From Sphingomonas phyllosphaerae (GTDB lineage: Bacteria > Pseudomonadota > Alphaproteobacteria > Sphingomonadales > Sphingomonadaceae), in NCBI GenBank assembly GCA_036946405.1, contig JAQIJC010000001.1, forward strand, positions 2,989,501 to 3,053,500: a stretch of DNA of 64,000 nucleotides, in the 5' to 3' direction. The translations under genes and the position numbers were made by a program. Within the stretch, counting starts at the first letter, position 1, and each line of letters begins with the position of its first letter. The notes under the pieces were generated by a model that made no database searches, was not told the DNA's origin, and worked only from the letters and a program-made list of their open reading frames with translations. Of the stretch, positions 28,404 to 37,200 are shown piece by piece.

Positions 28404-28630
28404 GCCGCGTCCTCACGCTCGGCCTGCTCCCAGAAGGCGTAATCCTCCTGCGTGTCGCGGCGCGAGGCGCGCTGCGACTGGCGGCGCGCCTCGCGGCGGA
28501 ACGCCTCGTCGTGCAGTTCCACGTAGCGCCGCACCGCCTCGCGCGCGATATCGCTCTTGCTACGCCCCTGCGTGCGCGCGACATTGGCGAGCCGTTCTTC
28601 GAGTTCCGTATCGAGCCTGACGCCGAGCAC
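28394..28630 (-). CDS. Ribbon-helix-helix antitoxin
   Basis: 78 residues. The N-terminal ribbon-helix-helix (GVRLDTELEERLANVARTQG, RSKSDIAREAVRRYV) is followed by a charged, probably disordered tail that ends WEQAEREDAAWR and would bind the toxin. Precedes and overlaps the MazF-type toxin gene. Probably autoregulates the pair. Confidence 0.83.
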   Translation of the reverse strand: MLGVRLDTELEERLANVARTQGRSKSDIAREAVRRYVELHDEAFRREARRQSQRASRRDTQEDYAFWEQAEREDAAWR

Positions 28631-28929
28631 CTGCCCCTCCGTTTAACACGTTGAACGTAGGGCTTGTCTGATGATTGCGCAAGCGGGATTATGGTCGGGG
28701 GTATTCACGGCGCGTGGCTTGAGTTTTGCGGCGGTCAGGGTGCCGGGCACGTGCTTCGACAAGCTCAGCACGAACGGGGGAGATGGTGCGAGCGTGCCGT
28801 AAGGGTGGACATCGGGTTGACGGCTCCACACCCTGAACCGTTCGCCCTGAGCTTGTCGAAGGGCGTGTTGCCGGGCACGTGCTTCGACAGGCTCAGCACG
28901 AAAGGGTGTAAGCAGGCGTCATTGCTTCG
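28631..28929. repeat. Gene-free repeat region with REP-like palindromes
   Basis: About 300 bp without a gene. It holds one isolated arm of the CTGAGCTTGTCGAAG palindrome (28747-28777), a full two-armed copy (28838-28906), and the start of a shortened ATTGCGAG repeat (28917-28946). Two repeat families are stacked here between the toxin-antitoxin pair and the dxs-linked gene. Confidence 0.8.
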
Positions 28930-28946
28930 CTATGCTCGCAATGACG
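28917..28946. repeat. Shortened ATTGCGAG repeat, copy 3
   Basis: CGTCATTGC-TTCGCTATGCTCGCAATGACG: the outer ends of the ATTGCGAG palindrome are joined and the central AATCCAG parts are missing. It overlaps the 3' end of the small membrane-protein gene and supplies its stop codon. Confidence 0.7.
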
Positions 28947-29316
28947 ATAGGTAACGGACCACCGCCGCCACATCCGGCAGGTCGGGCAGCGCCGGACCGG
29001 GCGGCGGCAGGCCAACGCGTACCGCCGCGTCAGCCACAAGATCGTCCACCTCGCCCCGATCCATTTTGAGGAAACGCCGCAGCGTGTCCTCGGGGCGTGG
29101 CACCACCCCCTCCCCATACCATGGCGCCAGCGCCGCGCGCACTGCGGGCGCGAGGCGCGGGTCGAGGTCGGCGAAGACCGCGTCGAAGTTAGCGGCAGTC
29201 CAGGCCGCGCGCGCCGCGACCGCACCGCGGACGCGTCGCACCATCGTCCAGTTCACCCACAACATGCCGATGACATAGAACGCCGTCAGCGCGGCAACCT
29301 TCTGCCAGCCGGTCAC
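28930..29316 (-). CDS. Small membrane-anchored hypothetical protein
   Basis: 128 residues with one N-terminal transmembrane helix ([17 protein letters not shown]), then a charged soluble part rich in Ala, Asp and Arg ([40 protein letters not shown]). I do not recognise the family. The GTG start overlaps the dxs stop by four bases, so it is translationally coupled to dxs. Its last codons and stop lie inside a truncated ATTGCGAG repeat, so its original C-terminus may have been replaced. Confidence 0.6.
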   Translation of the reverse strand: MTGWQKVAALTAFYVIGMLWVNWTMVRRVRGAVAARAAWTAANFDAVFADLDPRLAPAVRAALAPWYGEGVVPRPEDTLRRFLKMDRGEVDDLVADAAVRVGLPPPGPALPDLPDVAAVVRYLSSLRA

Positions 29317-31232
29317 GCGCGCGCGATGACGCCCGCTTCGTTATAGCGCAGCGCCTTCAACACCGTGTCGACGATCGCATCGGCATCGAGCCGCGCCTGC
29401 GCATATTGCAGCTCGGGCTTGTCCTGATCCTGGAACAGATCGGGCAGCCGCATCGTGCGGATGCGCAGCCCCGCGTCGGTCAGCCCCTCGTCCGAGGCCA
29501 GCGTCAGCACGTGCGCGCCGAGCCCGCCGACCGCATTCTCCTCGATCGTGATCGCCACCTCGTGGGTGGTGAGCAGGCGGCGGATCAGCGCCTCGTCGAG
29601 CGGCTTGGCGAAGCGCAGGTCGGCGACCGTGGTGCTCAAACCCTTGGCGTCGAGCGTGTCGGCGGCCTTGAGCGCTTCGGTCAGCCGCGTGCCGAGCGAC
29701 AGGATCGCGACCTTCTTGCCCTCGCGGACAATGCGGCCCTTGCCGATCTCCAGCGCCCTGGGCGTTTCGGGCAGCGCGACGCCGGTGCCGTTGCCGCGCG
29801 GATAGCGGACCGCGATCGGTCCCGTATCATGCTCGACGCAGGTCTGCACCATATGGACCAGCTCGGCCTCGTCGGCGGCGGCCATCACGACGAAATTGGG
29901 GAGCGTCGCCAGATAGGTGACGTCGAAGCTGCCCGCATGGGTCGCGCCGTCCGCGCCCACCAGCCCGGCGCGGTCGATCGCGAAGCGCACCGGCAGGTTC
30001 TGGATCGCGACATCGTGCACGACCTGATCGTAGGCGCGTTGCAGGAAGGTCGAATAGATCGCACAGAACGGCCGCATCCCCTGCGCGGCGAGTCCCGCCG
30101 CAAACGTGACGGCGTGCTGCTCGGCGATGCCGACGTCGAAGAAGCGCTCCGGGTGCGATGTCGCGAACTTGTCGAGCCCGGTGCCCGACGGCATCGCGGC
30201 GGTGATCGCGCAAATCCGGTCGTCGGCGTCCGCGGCCTTGCTCAGCGCCTCGCCGAAGACATTCTGATAGGCGGGCGGGCCAGGCGGGGCCTTGGCCTGC
30301 GTGCCGGTGATGACGTCGAACTTCTGGACGCCGTGATATTTGTCGGCGGCATTCTCGGCCGGGGCATAGCCCTTGCCCTTCTTGGTCACGACATGGACGA
30401 GGATCGGCCCCTCCTCCGCATCGCGGACATTCTCGAGCACCGGGATCAGATGGTCGAGATTATGGCCGTCGATCGGGCCGACATAATAAAAGCCCAGCTC
30501 CTCGAAGAGCGTGCCGCCCATCGTCATCCCGCGCGCATATTCGTCGGTCTTGCGCGCCGCCGACTGGAAGCGCCGCGGCAGCCGCTTGGCGACGCGCTTC
30601 ATGATCTCGCGCACGCCCAGGAACTCGCGGCTCGACACCATCCGCGACAGATAGGCCGACAGTCCGCCGACCGGCGGCGCGATCGACATGTCATTGTCGT
30701 TGAGGATCACGACCAGCCGGTTGCCCGCCGCCTCGGCGTTGTTCATCGCCTCATAGGCCATGCCCGCCGACATCGCGCCGTCGCCAATCACCGCGATGCC
30801 TTTGCCGGGCTTGTCGGCGAGCTTGCTGGCGGTCGCGAAGCCCAGCGCCGCGGAGATCGAGGTCGAGCTGTGCGCCGCGCCGAATGGGTCGTATTCGCTC
30901 TCGCTGCGCTTGGTGAAGCCGGACAGCCCCCCGCCCTGCCGCAGCGTGCGGATCCGGTCGCGCCGCCCGGTCAGGATCTTGTGCGGGTAGCATTGGTGCC
31001 CGACGTCCCAGATCAGCCGATCGGTCGGGGTATCGAAGACATAGTGGATCGCAACGGTCAGTTCGACCACGCCCAGCCCCGAGCCGAGATGGCCGCCGGT
31101 CACGCCGACCGCCGAGATCGTCTCCTGCCGCAATTCATCGGCGAGCTGGCGCAGCTGTTCCGGCTTCAGGCGGCGGAGATCGGCGGGCGTATCGACGGTG
31201 TCGAGCAACGGCGTGTTCGGGACTTCAACCAT
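29313..31232 (-). CDS. dxs: 1-deoxy-D-xylulose-5-phosphate synthase
   Basis: 639 residues; thiamine-diphosphate enzyme joining pyruvate and glyceraldehyde 3-phosphate in the first step of the MEP isoprenoid pathway. Visible: [31 protein letters not shown], the ThDP motif [17 protein letters not shown] ... NDNDMSI, the transketolase pyrimidine domain with [17 protein letters not shown], and the C-terminal domain. The start [11 protein letters not shown] (31232) gives the family N-terminus; the open frame runs 75 codons upstream into the Fur-type gene. Sphingomonads need this for carotenoids. Confidence 0.96.
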   Translation of the reverse strand: MVEVPNTPLLDTVDTPADLRRLKPEQLRQLADELRQETISAVGVTGGHLGSGLGVVELTVAIHYVFDTPTDRLIWDVGHQCYPHKILTGRRDRIRTLRQGGGLSGFTKRSESEYDPFGAAHSSTSISAALGFATASKLADKPGKGIAVIGDGAMSAGMAYEAMNNAEAAGNRLVVILNDNDMSIAPPVGGLSAYLSRMVSSREFLGVREIMKRVAKRLPRRFQSAARKTDEYARGMTMGGTLFEELGFYYVGPIDGHNLDHLIPVLENVRDAEEGPILVHVVTKKGKGYAPAENAADKYHGVQKFDVITGTQAKAPPGPPAYQNVFGEALSKAADADDRICAITAAMPSGTGLDKFATSHPERFFDVGIAEQHAVTFAAGLAAQGMRPFCAIYSTFLQRAYDQVVHDVAIQNLPVRFAIDRAGLVGADGATHAGSFDVTYLATLPNFVVMAAADEAELVHMVQTCVEHDTGPIAVRYPRGNGTGVALPETPRALEIGKGRIVREGKKVAILSLGTRLTEALKAADTLDAKGLSTTVADLRFAKPLDEALIRRLLTTHEVAITIEENAVGGLGAHVLTLASDEGLTDAGLRIRTMRLPDLFQDQDKPELQYAQARLDADAIVDTVLKALRYNEAGVIARA

Positions 31233-31255
31233 CTGACCCGAATAGCTGAGCAGGA

Positions 31256-31750
31256 TCAGTGTGTCGATTGCCCGCTTCGCGCGCGTGCCGCCGCGGCGCA
31301 GTCGGCGCAGCGCCCGCGCACCTCGATCACCGGGCGCTCCGCCTCGAACCCGGCGGCGCTGGCAGCCGCGCGCAATCCGCCGGTCAGCGAATCGTCGTCG
31401 AAGTGCGTGGTGCTGCCGCAGCCGTCGCAGACGAGGAAAATGCAATCGTGCCGGCAACCGGGATGCGCGTTGGCGACATAGGCATTGGCGCTCTCGACGC
31501 GCAGCGCGAGATTGGCGGCCACGAACAGATCGAGGATGCGATAGATGCTGTTGGCCGCGATCCGCCGCCCCTCGCTGCGCGACAGCGCCTCCGCGATGTC
31601 ATAGGCCGAGGCGGGCTTGGCGAACCCCGACAGCGCCGCATAGACGTTGGCGCGCATCGCGGTCCATTGCTCGCCCGAGCGCTCCAGCGTCGCCTTCGCG
31701 GCGGCGAGCAGATCGTCGCCGTGCGGTTCGTGATGTGCATGTCGCGCCAT
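31256..31750 (-). CDS. Fur family regulator (Zur-like)
   Basis: 164 residues. The winged-helix N-terminal domain ([46 protein letters not shown] as two adjacent parts) is followed by a dimer/metal domain with [10 protein letters not shown] and a C-terminal CADC, the two CxxC pairs of a structural zinc site. The histidine-rich start [10 protein letters not shown] is unusual. It lies between dxs and merC-like, both minus strand; the Zur assignment rests on the Zur-box-like site before the MerC gene, so it is inference. Confidence 0.85.
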   Translation of the reverse strand: MARHAHHEPHGDDLLAAAKATLERSGEQWTAMRANVYAALSGFAKPASAYDIAEALSRSEGRRIAANSIYRILDLFVAANLALRVESANAYVANAHPGCRHDCIFLVCDGCGSTTHFDDDSLTGGLRAAASAAGFEAERPVIEVRGRCADCAAAARARSGQSTH

Positions 31751-31788
31751 GGCAAAGGATTTAGGCGGCGCGGCGGCCCGCGGCAAGT

Positions 31789-32169
31789 TCAGCGCCGATT
31801 GAGCGCATGTCCCGCCGCCAGCACCGCGACACCGACGATCGTCAGCGCCGATTCGGCCAGATGCCCCCCGGCATGGGCGACGACCAGCGCGGCCATCATC
31901 AGCGACAGCCCTGTCGCGCCGAGCACGATCGGCAACACGCGCCGGTGCGCGACGATCCCGCGCCCGAACGCGACGCAGCCCAGCGCGATCGCCAGCACCA
32001 GCCCGGTTTCGTGGATCACCGGGCTGCCCAGGATACCGCCCGCGGTCGACAGGATCGCGACCAGGATCGCGGTCGCCAGACAATGCACGACGCACGCCGC
32101 CGACAACCACATCGCGACGCGGTCGAGCCGGCCGATCTTGCCATCGTCGCTGAAATTACGGGCCATCAT
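31789..32169 (-). CDS. MerC domain-containing membrane protein
   Basis: 126 residues with four predicted membrane helices and the MerC metal-site motif SAACVVHCLATAI in the first helix, then HETGLVLAIALGCVAF. MerC proteins move Hg(II) in mer operons, but chromosomal copies next to Fur/Zur genes are more likely zinc-linked. There are no other mer genes nearby. Followed by the Zur-like gene; preceded by a Zur-box-like palindrome 28 bp from the start codon. M1 or M2 may be the start. Confidence 0.82.
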   Translation of the reverse strand: MMARNFSDDGKIGRLDRVAMWLSAACVVHCLATAILVAILSTAGGILGSPVIHETGLVLAIALGCVAFGRGIVAHRRVLPIVLGATGLSLMMAALVVAHAGGHLAESALTIVGVAVLAAGHALNRR

Positions 32170-32196
32170 GCCCGCAAGTTAGGCCGATCGGATCGA

Positions 32197-32211
32197 TGTT
32201 ACAATATCTCA
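32197..32211 (-). promoter_or_regulatory. Zur-box-like operator upstream of the MerC gene
   Basis: TGTTACAATATCTCA matches 12 of 15 positions of the alphaproteobacterial Zur-type TGTTATAATATAACA. The surrounding bases are AT-rich in an otherwise GC-rich intergenic region, between the MerC gene and divergent recJ. A gene for a Fur-family regulator is in the same direction just downstream. Proposed zinc-responsive control. Confidence 0.4.
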
Positions 32212-32266
32212 TGTCACTTTTTCTTGTCGCGTGACCTGATGCCGGCAGTCGGTTAAGGCGCGCGGG

Positions 32267-34012
32267 ATGCGTCACGTACTCGATGTCGAGCGCTCGATCC
32301 TCGGCCAGCCCTGGCGCTGGCGTGCGCTGGCCGCCGACCAGCGCGAGGGCTTCGTCCCCGACGATTTGCTCACCCAATTGCTGCTCGCGCGCGGTTGCCC
32401 GCGCGAGGCGCTCGACGCGCACAAATTGCCGTCGATCCGCAGCTTCATGCCCGATCCGTCGATCTTCCGCGACATGGATACCGCCGCCGCGCGGCTCGCC
32501 GATGCGGTGGAACGGGGAGAGTCGATCGCGATCTTCGGCGATTACGACGTCGATGGCGCGACCTCGTCGGCGCTGCTGGTGCTGTTGCTGCGGCAATTGG
32601 GCAACGAGGCGCGCGTCTATATTCCCGACCGGCTGACCGAGGGCTATGGCCCCAATGCCGCCGCGCTCACCCGGCTCGCCGACGAGGGCGCGACGCTGAT
32701 CGTCACCGTCGATTGCGGCGCGCAGGCGTTCGAGGCGCTCGACGCGGCGCGTTGCGACGTGATCGTCGCCGACCACCACCAATGCGCGACCCAGCTCCCG
32801 CGCGCGGTCGCGGTCGTCAACCCCAACCGGCGCGACGAGGGCGACGGTGCGCTCCACGGGCACCTCGCCGCCGTCGGGGTGTGCTTCCTGCTCGGCGCGG
32901 CGCTGCTGCGCGCGTTGCGCACGCGCGGCTATTTCACCGACCGCGCCGAACCCAAGCTGCTCGACCTGCTCGATCTGGTCGCGCTCGGCACGGTCGCGGA
33001 TGTCGCGCAGCTGCGCGGGCTGAACCGCGCGTTCGTCGCGCAGGGGCTCAAGGTGCTGGCGAAGCGGCGCAACGTCGGGCTGACCGCGCTGGCCGAGGCG
33101 GCACGGCTGACGCGTGCGCCGACCGCCAGCGATCTCGGCTTCGCGCTGGGACCGCGGATCAATGCCGGCGGGCGGGTCGGGCGCGCCGATCTCGGCGTGC
33201 GGCTGCTGACGACCACCGATCCGGTCGAGGCGCGTACGATCGCGACCGAGCTGGATCGGCTCAACGAGGAACGTCGCGCGATCGAGGCGATGGTGCAGGA
33301 GGGCGCGGAGGCCTTGCTGTGCCACGACCGCGCGGTGTGCGTGGTGGCGGGTGCGGGCTGGCATCCGGGGGTAATCGGGATCGTGGCGGGGCGGCTCAAG
33401 GAGAAGCTCGGCCGCCCCGCGATCGTGATCGCGCTCGACGAGGACGGCGTGGGCAAGGGCTCCGGGCGCTCGATCACCGGGGTGGATCTCGGCGCGGCGG
33501 TGCTGGCGGCGCGCGAGCAGGGATTGCTGATCGCGGGCGGCGGCCATGCGATGGCGGCGGGGCTGACGATCGCCGCGGATCAGGTGAGCGCCTTCGCCGA
33601 CTGGCTCGATGCGCGGCTGGCCGGCGCGGTCGCGGAGGCGATGGCGGCGCGCGCCTTGCTGTTCGACTCGGTGGTCGCGCCCGGTGGCGTGACGCCGTCG
33701 CTGGTCGACGCGCTGGAGGCGGGCGGTCCCTATGGCACCGGCTGGCCGGCGCCGCGGGTCGCGGTCGGCCCCGTGCGTGCGATGAAGGTCGACGTGGTCG
33801 GCAACGGTCATGTCCGCGCGATCGTCGCAGGCGACGACGGTCGCAGCCTCAAGGCGATGGCGTTCCGCGCCGCCGACACCGCTCTGGGACAGGCATTGCT
33901 GGCGGCGGGCCCGACGCGGCGGCTGTGGCTGGCGGGCCGCGCCAAGCGCGACGATTGGAGCGGTCGCGACGTGGCGGAGCTGCACCTGGACGACGCCGCC
34001 TGGGCAAATTGA
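32267..34012 (+). CDS. recJ: Single-stranded-DNA-specific exonuclease RecJ
   Basis: 581 residues; 5'-3' exonuclease in recombination, mismatch and base-excision repair. DHH phosphoesterase motifs: FGDYDVDGATSSALL (motif I), VTVDCGAQA (II), IVADHHQC (III DHH), GHLAAVGVCF (IV); DHHA1 motif GGGHAMAAGLTI near residue 425; C-terminal OB-like domain. Length is normal. Divergent from the MerC gene; tRNA-Glu follows 60 bp later. Confidence 0.96.
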   Translation: MRHVLDVERSILGQPWRWRALAADQREGFVPDDLLTQLLLARGCPREALDAHKLPSIRSFMPDPSIFRDMDTAAARLADAVERGESIAIFGDYDVDGATSSALLVLLLRQLGNEARVYIPDRLTEGYGPNAAALTRLADEGATLIVTVDCGAQAFEALDAARCDVIVADHHQCATQLPRAVAVVNPNRRDEGDGALHGHLAAVGVCFLLGAALLRALRTRGYFTDRAEPKLLDLLDLVALGTVADVAQLRGLNRAFVAQGLKVLAKRRNVGLTALAEAARLTRAPTASDLGFALGPRINAGGRVGRADLGVRLLTTTDPVEARTIATELDRLNEERRAIEAMVQEGAEALLCHDRAVCVVAGAGWHPGVIGIVAGRLKEKLGRPAIVIALDEDGVGKGSGRSITGVDLGAAVLAAREQGLLIAGGGHAMAAGLTIAADQVSAFADWLDARLAGAVAEAMAARALLFDSVVAPGGVTPSLVDALEAGGPYGTGWPAPRVAVGPVRAMKVDVVGNGHVRAIVAGDDGRSLKAMAFRAADTALGQALLAAGPTRRLWLAGRAKRDDWSGRDVAELHLDDAAWAN

Positions 34013-34071
34013 TCGTGCGAGACGCTTGACCGCCCGACACAATCCGCCTAGGCGGCTCGGCACCGCAACGA

Positions 34072-34146
34072 GGCCCCTTCGTCTAGCGGTTAGGACGCGG
34101 CCCTTTCACGGCTGAAGCACGGGTTCGATTCCCGTAGGGGTCACCA
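34072..34146 (+). tRNA. tRNA-Glu (TTC)
   Basis: Acceptor GGCCCCT pairs with AGGGGTC, then A and encoded CCA. Anticodon stem CGGCC/GGCTG with loop CTTTCAC, anticodon TTC; T loop TTCGATT. Its 3' part (34131-34151) is repeated imperfectly at 59156-59176, marking it as an integration site. Confidence 0.96.
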
Positions 34147-34151
34147 TCCTC
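34131..34151 (+). other. attL-like site in the 3' end of tRNA-Glu
   Basis: CCCGTAGGGGTCACCATCCTC covers the T-arm end, acceptor and CCA of tRNA-Glu. Nineteen of 21 bases recur in direct orientation at 59156-59176, next to an integrase remnant. Proposed left boundary of a 25-kb genomic island. Confidence 0.65.
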
Positions 34152-34225
34152 GCATCGAGGCGCGGAAATCCAGGATTTACGCCAGCTTCACCGTCCGCAG
34201 GTATAGCGAACGGGTATAGAAGCGC

Positions 34226-35416
34226 ATGGTGCAGATGATCACACCCTGGAAACATCCCCAGACCGGCATCTACTATCTCTACAAGGAACTGCCGCCGCAT
34301 CTGCGGGGCGAGATGGGCCGGCGTCAGGTCCGCCGCTCGCTCAAGACGCGTGATCCGGCGGAGGCCAAGCGGCTCTTCGTCCTGGCCCATGCCGAGCTCG
34401 AACAGCCAAGCTCTCCACAGATCGCCTGTCTTCAGGGGCTGCGCGGATCGGACATTGTCGTCCTGATCCTTGGCGAGCACTACGGCTTTGTGCCTCCGGG
34501 CTCATCCCTTTCTGCAACACACCAAGAATATCGCGAAGCGCGGGAAACGAAGCCGGTCCTTGCGTTTGTGCAGCAAGGCATTTCTCCCGGGCCAGAGCAG
34601 GCCGCTTTCATTGCCGAAGTTCAGGCTTGGGAAGGCGGACTCTTTCGCGGCGGCTTCGTTGGTGTGGACGACTTGCAAGACGGGGTGACACGCGCGCTAC
34701 ACGACGTGACCCTGGCGAACGCCACAGCTCCCGTCGACGAGCACGAAATGTCTGTGCGTGCCACGGCCATGCTCGCGCCGGAAAATAAGAACCAGGTGAC
34801 ATCGGCAATGCTCGACCTCGTTGTGGTCGGCGGCCCGCGCCAGCGCATCCTGCGGCCAGCGGAACTCGAGGCTCCAGTTCTCGCCGAACAGCTAGAGCAG
34901 TCTGCACTCTACGGCGATAGTCGGCTGTTCGACCGGATGCTCGGCACCGCCAGCGGACTTGACGGCTCTGATCTCGTCTTGCGTCAGGAGCGTGGAGCAT
35001 CCATTCGCCTTACCGAGCAGGGTTCAGTTTCGCTGCGACTGCCGCTGGACGAACCGCGTCCTCTTGGGCGAGGCTTTGATGCAATGAGCGGCATGGTCAT
35101 CGTCGAGGAGGTGGTGCAGGAGCGGCTCGGTACTGCGCTCGACTTTGCAGCGGGTGTCATCGATCGCGTCGACCGCACGCAACGGCTAACGAATCTTATC
35201 GTAATGGTCCGCCTGTCTGGTGTTGAACACCGTGGATGGCGAACCCGCGCCCAGCATGCGTCGAACCCTCATTCAGTCCAGATGGGGCATGGTGGTATGA
35301 GGGAACGCCCACCGATCACCCTTACGATCCGTCGAGCAGCGCTCGGCCTTGATCGTACCGCTCTGATCAAAGACATCCTCGTTCCGCTTCGGCGTCAGTT
35401 CCCGATGGCAAGCTAG
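34226..35416 (+). CDS. Chimeric protein: integrase N-terminus fused to a DUF4062 protein
   Basis: 396-residue intact frame made of two unrelated parts. Residues 1-about 58 match the N-terminal (DUF6538) part of tyrosine recombinases (WKHPQTGIYYLYKELPPHLR, SLKTRDPAEAKRLF). From about residue 62 the sequence is DUF4062 (LRGSDIVVLILGEHYGFVPP, HQEYREARETKPVLAFV), lacking its usual first strand (VFVSST-type). The remaining 230 residues are not recognised. DUF4062 is a TIR/deoxyribosyltransferase-like domain often N-terminal in signalling or conflict proteins (family knowledge). It starts 80 bp after tRNA-Glu, exactly where the integrase would be. A deletion fused the two genes; whether the product works is unknown. 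Confidence 0.7.
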   Translation: MVQMITPWKHPQTGIYYLYKELPPHLRGEMGRRQVRRSLKTRDPAEAKRLFVLAHAELEQPSSPQIACLQGLRGSDIVVLILGEHYGFVPPGSSLSATHQEYREARETKPVLAFVQQGISPGPEQAAFIAEVQAWEGGLFRGGFVGVDDLQDGVTRALHDVTLANATAPVDEHEMSVRATAMLAPENKNQVTSAMLDLVVVGGPRQRILRPAELEAPVLAEQLEQSALYGDSRLFDRMLGTASGLDGSDLVLRQERGASIRLTEQGSVSLRLPLDEPRPLGRGFDAMSGMVIVEEVVQERLGTALDFAAGVIDRVDRTQRLTNLIVMVRLSGVEHRGWRTRAQHASNPHSVQMGHGGMRERPPITLTIRRAALGLDRTALIKDILVPLRRQFPMAS

Positions 35417-35424
35417 CAGGGTCA

Positions 35425-35748
35425 ATGAAGAGAAAAGCTGCAACAGGCGACCTGACTAAGCGTGAGTTCGACGCCCTGCGCACGCTTTCGGGAGGGCTGG
35501 TAGAAAGTCGAGGTGGTCTTCATCCTGCCGGAGAGGGAACGATCGCGAGAATGCTTGCCGCAGGCTGGATAGAGGAGGTTCCCGAAGGGGCGGTTGGTCG
35601 GCAGATGAGCTACCGCATCACTGAAGCAGGCGAGGCGGCGTACAAGATCGGCCGACCGCCAAAGCCTCCGCGCCAGCCGACCTGCCTGAAGGTTTTGGCG
35701 CCACGGATCAGTCCCTTGAGGCCGCGCTTCGGAAAGCTCGACAGATAA
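35425..35748 (+). CDS. Small winged-helix-like hypothetical protein
   Basis: 107 residues. LTKREFDALRTLSGGLVESR, LAAGWIEEV and SYRITEAGEAAYKIGRP look like a winged-helix with wing hairpin, as in small transcriptional regulators. It begins eight bases after the DUF4062 chimera stop, so it is probably in the same transcript. No named family recognised. A Pro/Arg-rich tail (KPPRQPTCLK) is unlikely to be folded and may be an altered C-terminus. Confidence 0.55.
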   Translation: MKRKAATGDLTKREFDALRTLSGGLVESRGGLHPAGEGTIARMLAAGWIEEVPEGAVGRQMSYRITEAGEAAYKIGRPPKPPRQPTCLKVLAPRISPLRPRFGKLDR

Positions 35749-35876
35749 GAAGGCTTGACGAAGCGGGACCTGTTGCGATGGCTTGTACAGGCATCGTTGA
35801 CCCAAAACCAGTCATTCACCCGGAGTGACCCGTTACCCAATTCCGGACATCCATTCATTTTACAAGATTATGTCCT

Positions 35877-36974
35877 TCACGGTCTGAGCGGTCGGCGGCG
35901 CGTCATCGGAAGGGTAGGTTTGTGGCTGTCCGATAATGATTGCGCCTGTTCGGAGGGAAGGCCTTCGCGCATCAGCACCTCGTAGAGCGCGCGCTCGGGC
36001 GCCACGGCAATGGTAGGAGTCACCCCGGTCCCCTCCCAGCCCGATCGGCCGGGAAAGTAGCTGTGGCCGAAAGGGATAAAGGCCGCGTACCCACCGGGCA
36101 GATCAGTGCCGCCACCAAAGTTACCTGCGCCAGCCGTCGTCTCGCCGACCAACGTGGCGCGACCGGTTTCCCTCAGCACGGTCGCCATGTGTTCGGCCGC
36201 CGAGGCGGTCCGTGCGGCGATCAGCAGGTAGACCTTTGCCCGCTGCCATGGCGATGCCGGCGACGCTGGCACGATCCGATGCTCGGCTCGCGCATACTCG
36301 ATCGGTCCTCTCACCGGCACCAACGAGTCAAACGGAAGGCCGCCGTGCGCTTTGGCCACTGAGGCTCGCATGTCCATCACCATGACCGTAGCAGGCTTTG
36401 CGAAGAGGCGGGGCAGCAGGATGTCCATCTCCGACAGCCCGCCCCCGCGTTGGGACCGCATATCGACGATCAGCGTCTTGGCACCTGCGGTTCGATCGAG
36501 GAAAGCGGTAAAGTCTCGCAGGATGTCAGGCGCGCCGGTGAAGGCGTTGAAGCGGACATAAGCGATGCCGGGGGCGATTATTCCGGCCTGCTCCATTGCC
36601 GGCGCGGTCGGCTCGGGAGCGACACCCGGCACGGCGACAGGCTGCTGCGGCCGCCCGGCCAGCACCGCAAGGTGTCCGTCCGGCGCCACCGCGAGCAGAT
36701 CTGCGGTTACCGCATCCGCAAAGGCTTTTCGGCTCGGGAAATGATCGTAGCCACCGCGTGCAAGCTTCGCGCGCAAGGCAGACGCGTAGCGCCTGCCTAC
36801 GTCGGGATAGACGAAATTATCGATCAGCTGAACGGCCAAATCGCGCACTGCGGCACGCGCATCATCACGATTGAACGTACCGGCAGCCTCCAAGCCCGCG
36901 ATCGGCGCCGTTTGCGCTGCAACGGGCGAGGTAGCGACACACGCCATCGTGGACAACAGAAACCATTTCAACAT
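35877..36974 (-). CDS. S41 family peptidase (tail-specific/IRBP-like), secreted
   Basis: 365 residues. Signal peptide (LKWFLLSTMACVATSPVAAQ), helical N-terminal domain, then an S41 protease core: AKTLIVDMRSQRGG, VYLLIAARTASAAEHMA with the candidate nucleophile Ser, ATLVGETTAGAGN and WEGTGVTPTIAV. No PDZ domain is apparent, so it fits the IRBP-like branch rather than CtpA. The start at 36974 was chosen because AGGGG lies eight bases upstream. Divergent from the REC-LytTR gene. Confidence 0.82.
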   Translation of the reverse strand: MLKWFLLSTMACVATSPVAAQTAPIAGLEAAGTFNRDDARAAVRDLAVQLIDNFVYPDVGRRYASALRAKLARGGYDHFPSRKAFADAVTADLLAVAPDGHLAVLAGRPQQPVAVPGVAPEPTAPAMEQAGIIAPGIAYVRFNAFTGAPDILRDFTAFLDRTAGAKTLIVDMRSQRGGGLSEMDILLPRLFAKPATVMVMDMRASVAKAHGGLPFDSLVPVRGPIEYARAEHRIVPASPASPWQRAKVYLLIAARTASAAEHMATVLRETGRATLVGETTAGAGNFGGGTDLPGGYAAFIPFGHSYFPGRSGWEGTGVTPTIAVAPERALYEVLMREGLPSEQAQSLSDSHKPTLPMTRRRPLRP

Positions 36975-37200
36975 TGCACTCACCCCTAAAGCGGATTGTA
37001 CCCATCATCGGCCGCGCGATCCTGCGGTGCCCGCCTCGCTTGAGCGCTTGCCGGATGTGCCTTCAGCTCGCGAGTCGCCCACGACGAGGGCGCGGATCGG
37101 TGCGACCACGGCACGCTGTCGGGGGGTGGCTTCGTCGCAGGCGTCGGCGCCATCGTCGCATCCTCTCGGACAATGCCCTCTGCCCGCTTATGTTGACAGA

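Noticed and set aside
29406..31481. 691-codon plus-strand open frame opposite dxs
   Set aside because: Shadow frame; dxs on the other strand has full-length family motifs, and the plus frame has no recognisable fold.
31789..32169. Mercury-resistance operon
   Set aside because: MerC domain only; no merA, merT, merP or merR nearby, and the regulator is of the Fur family.
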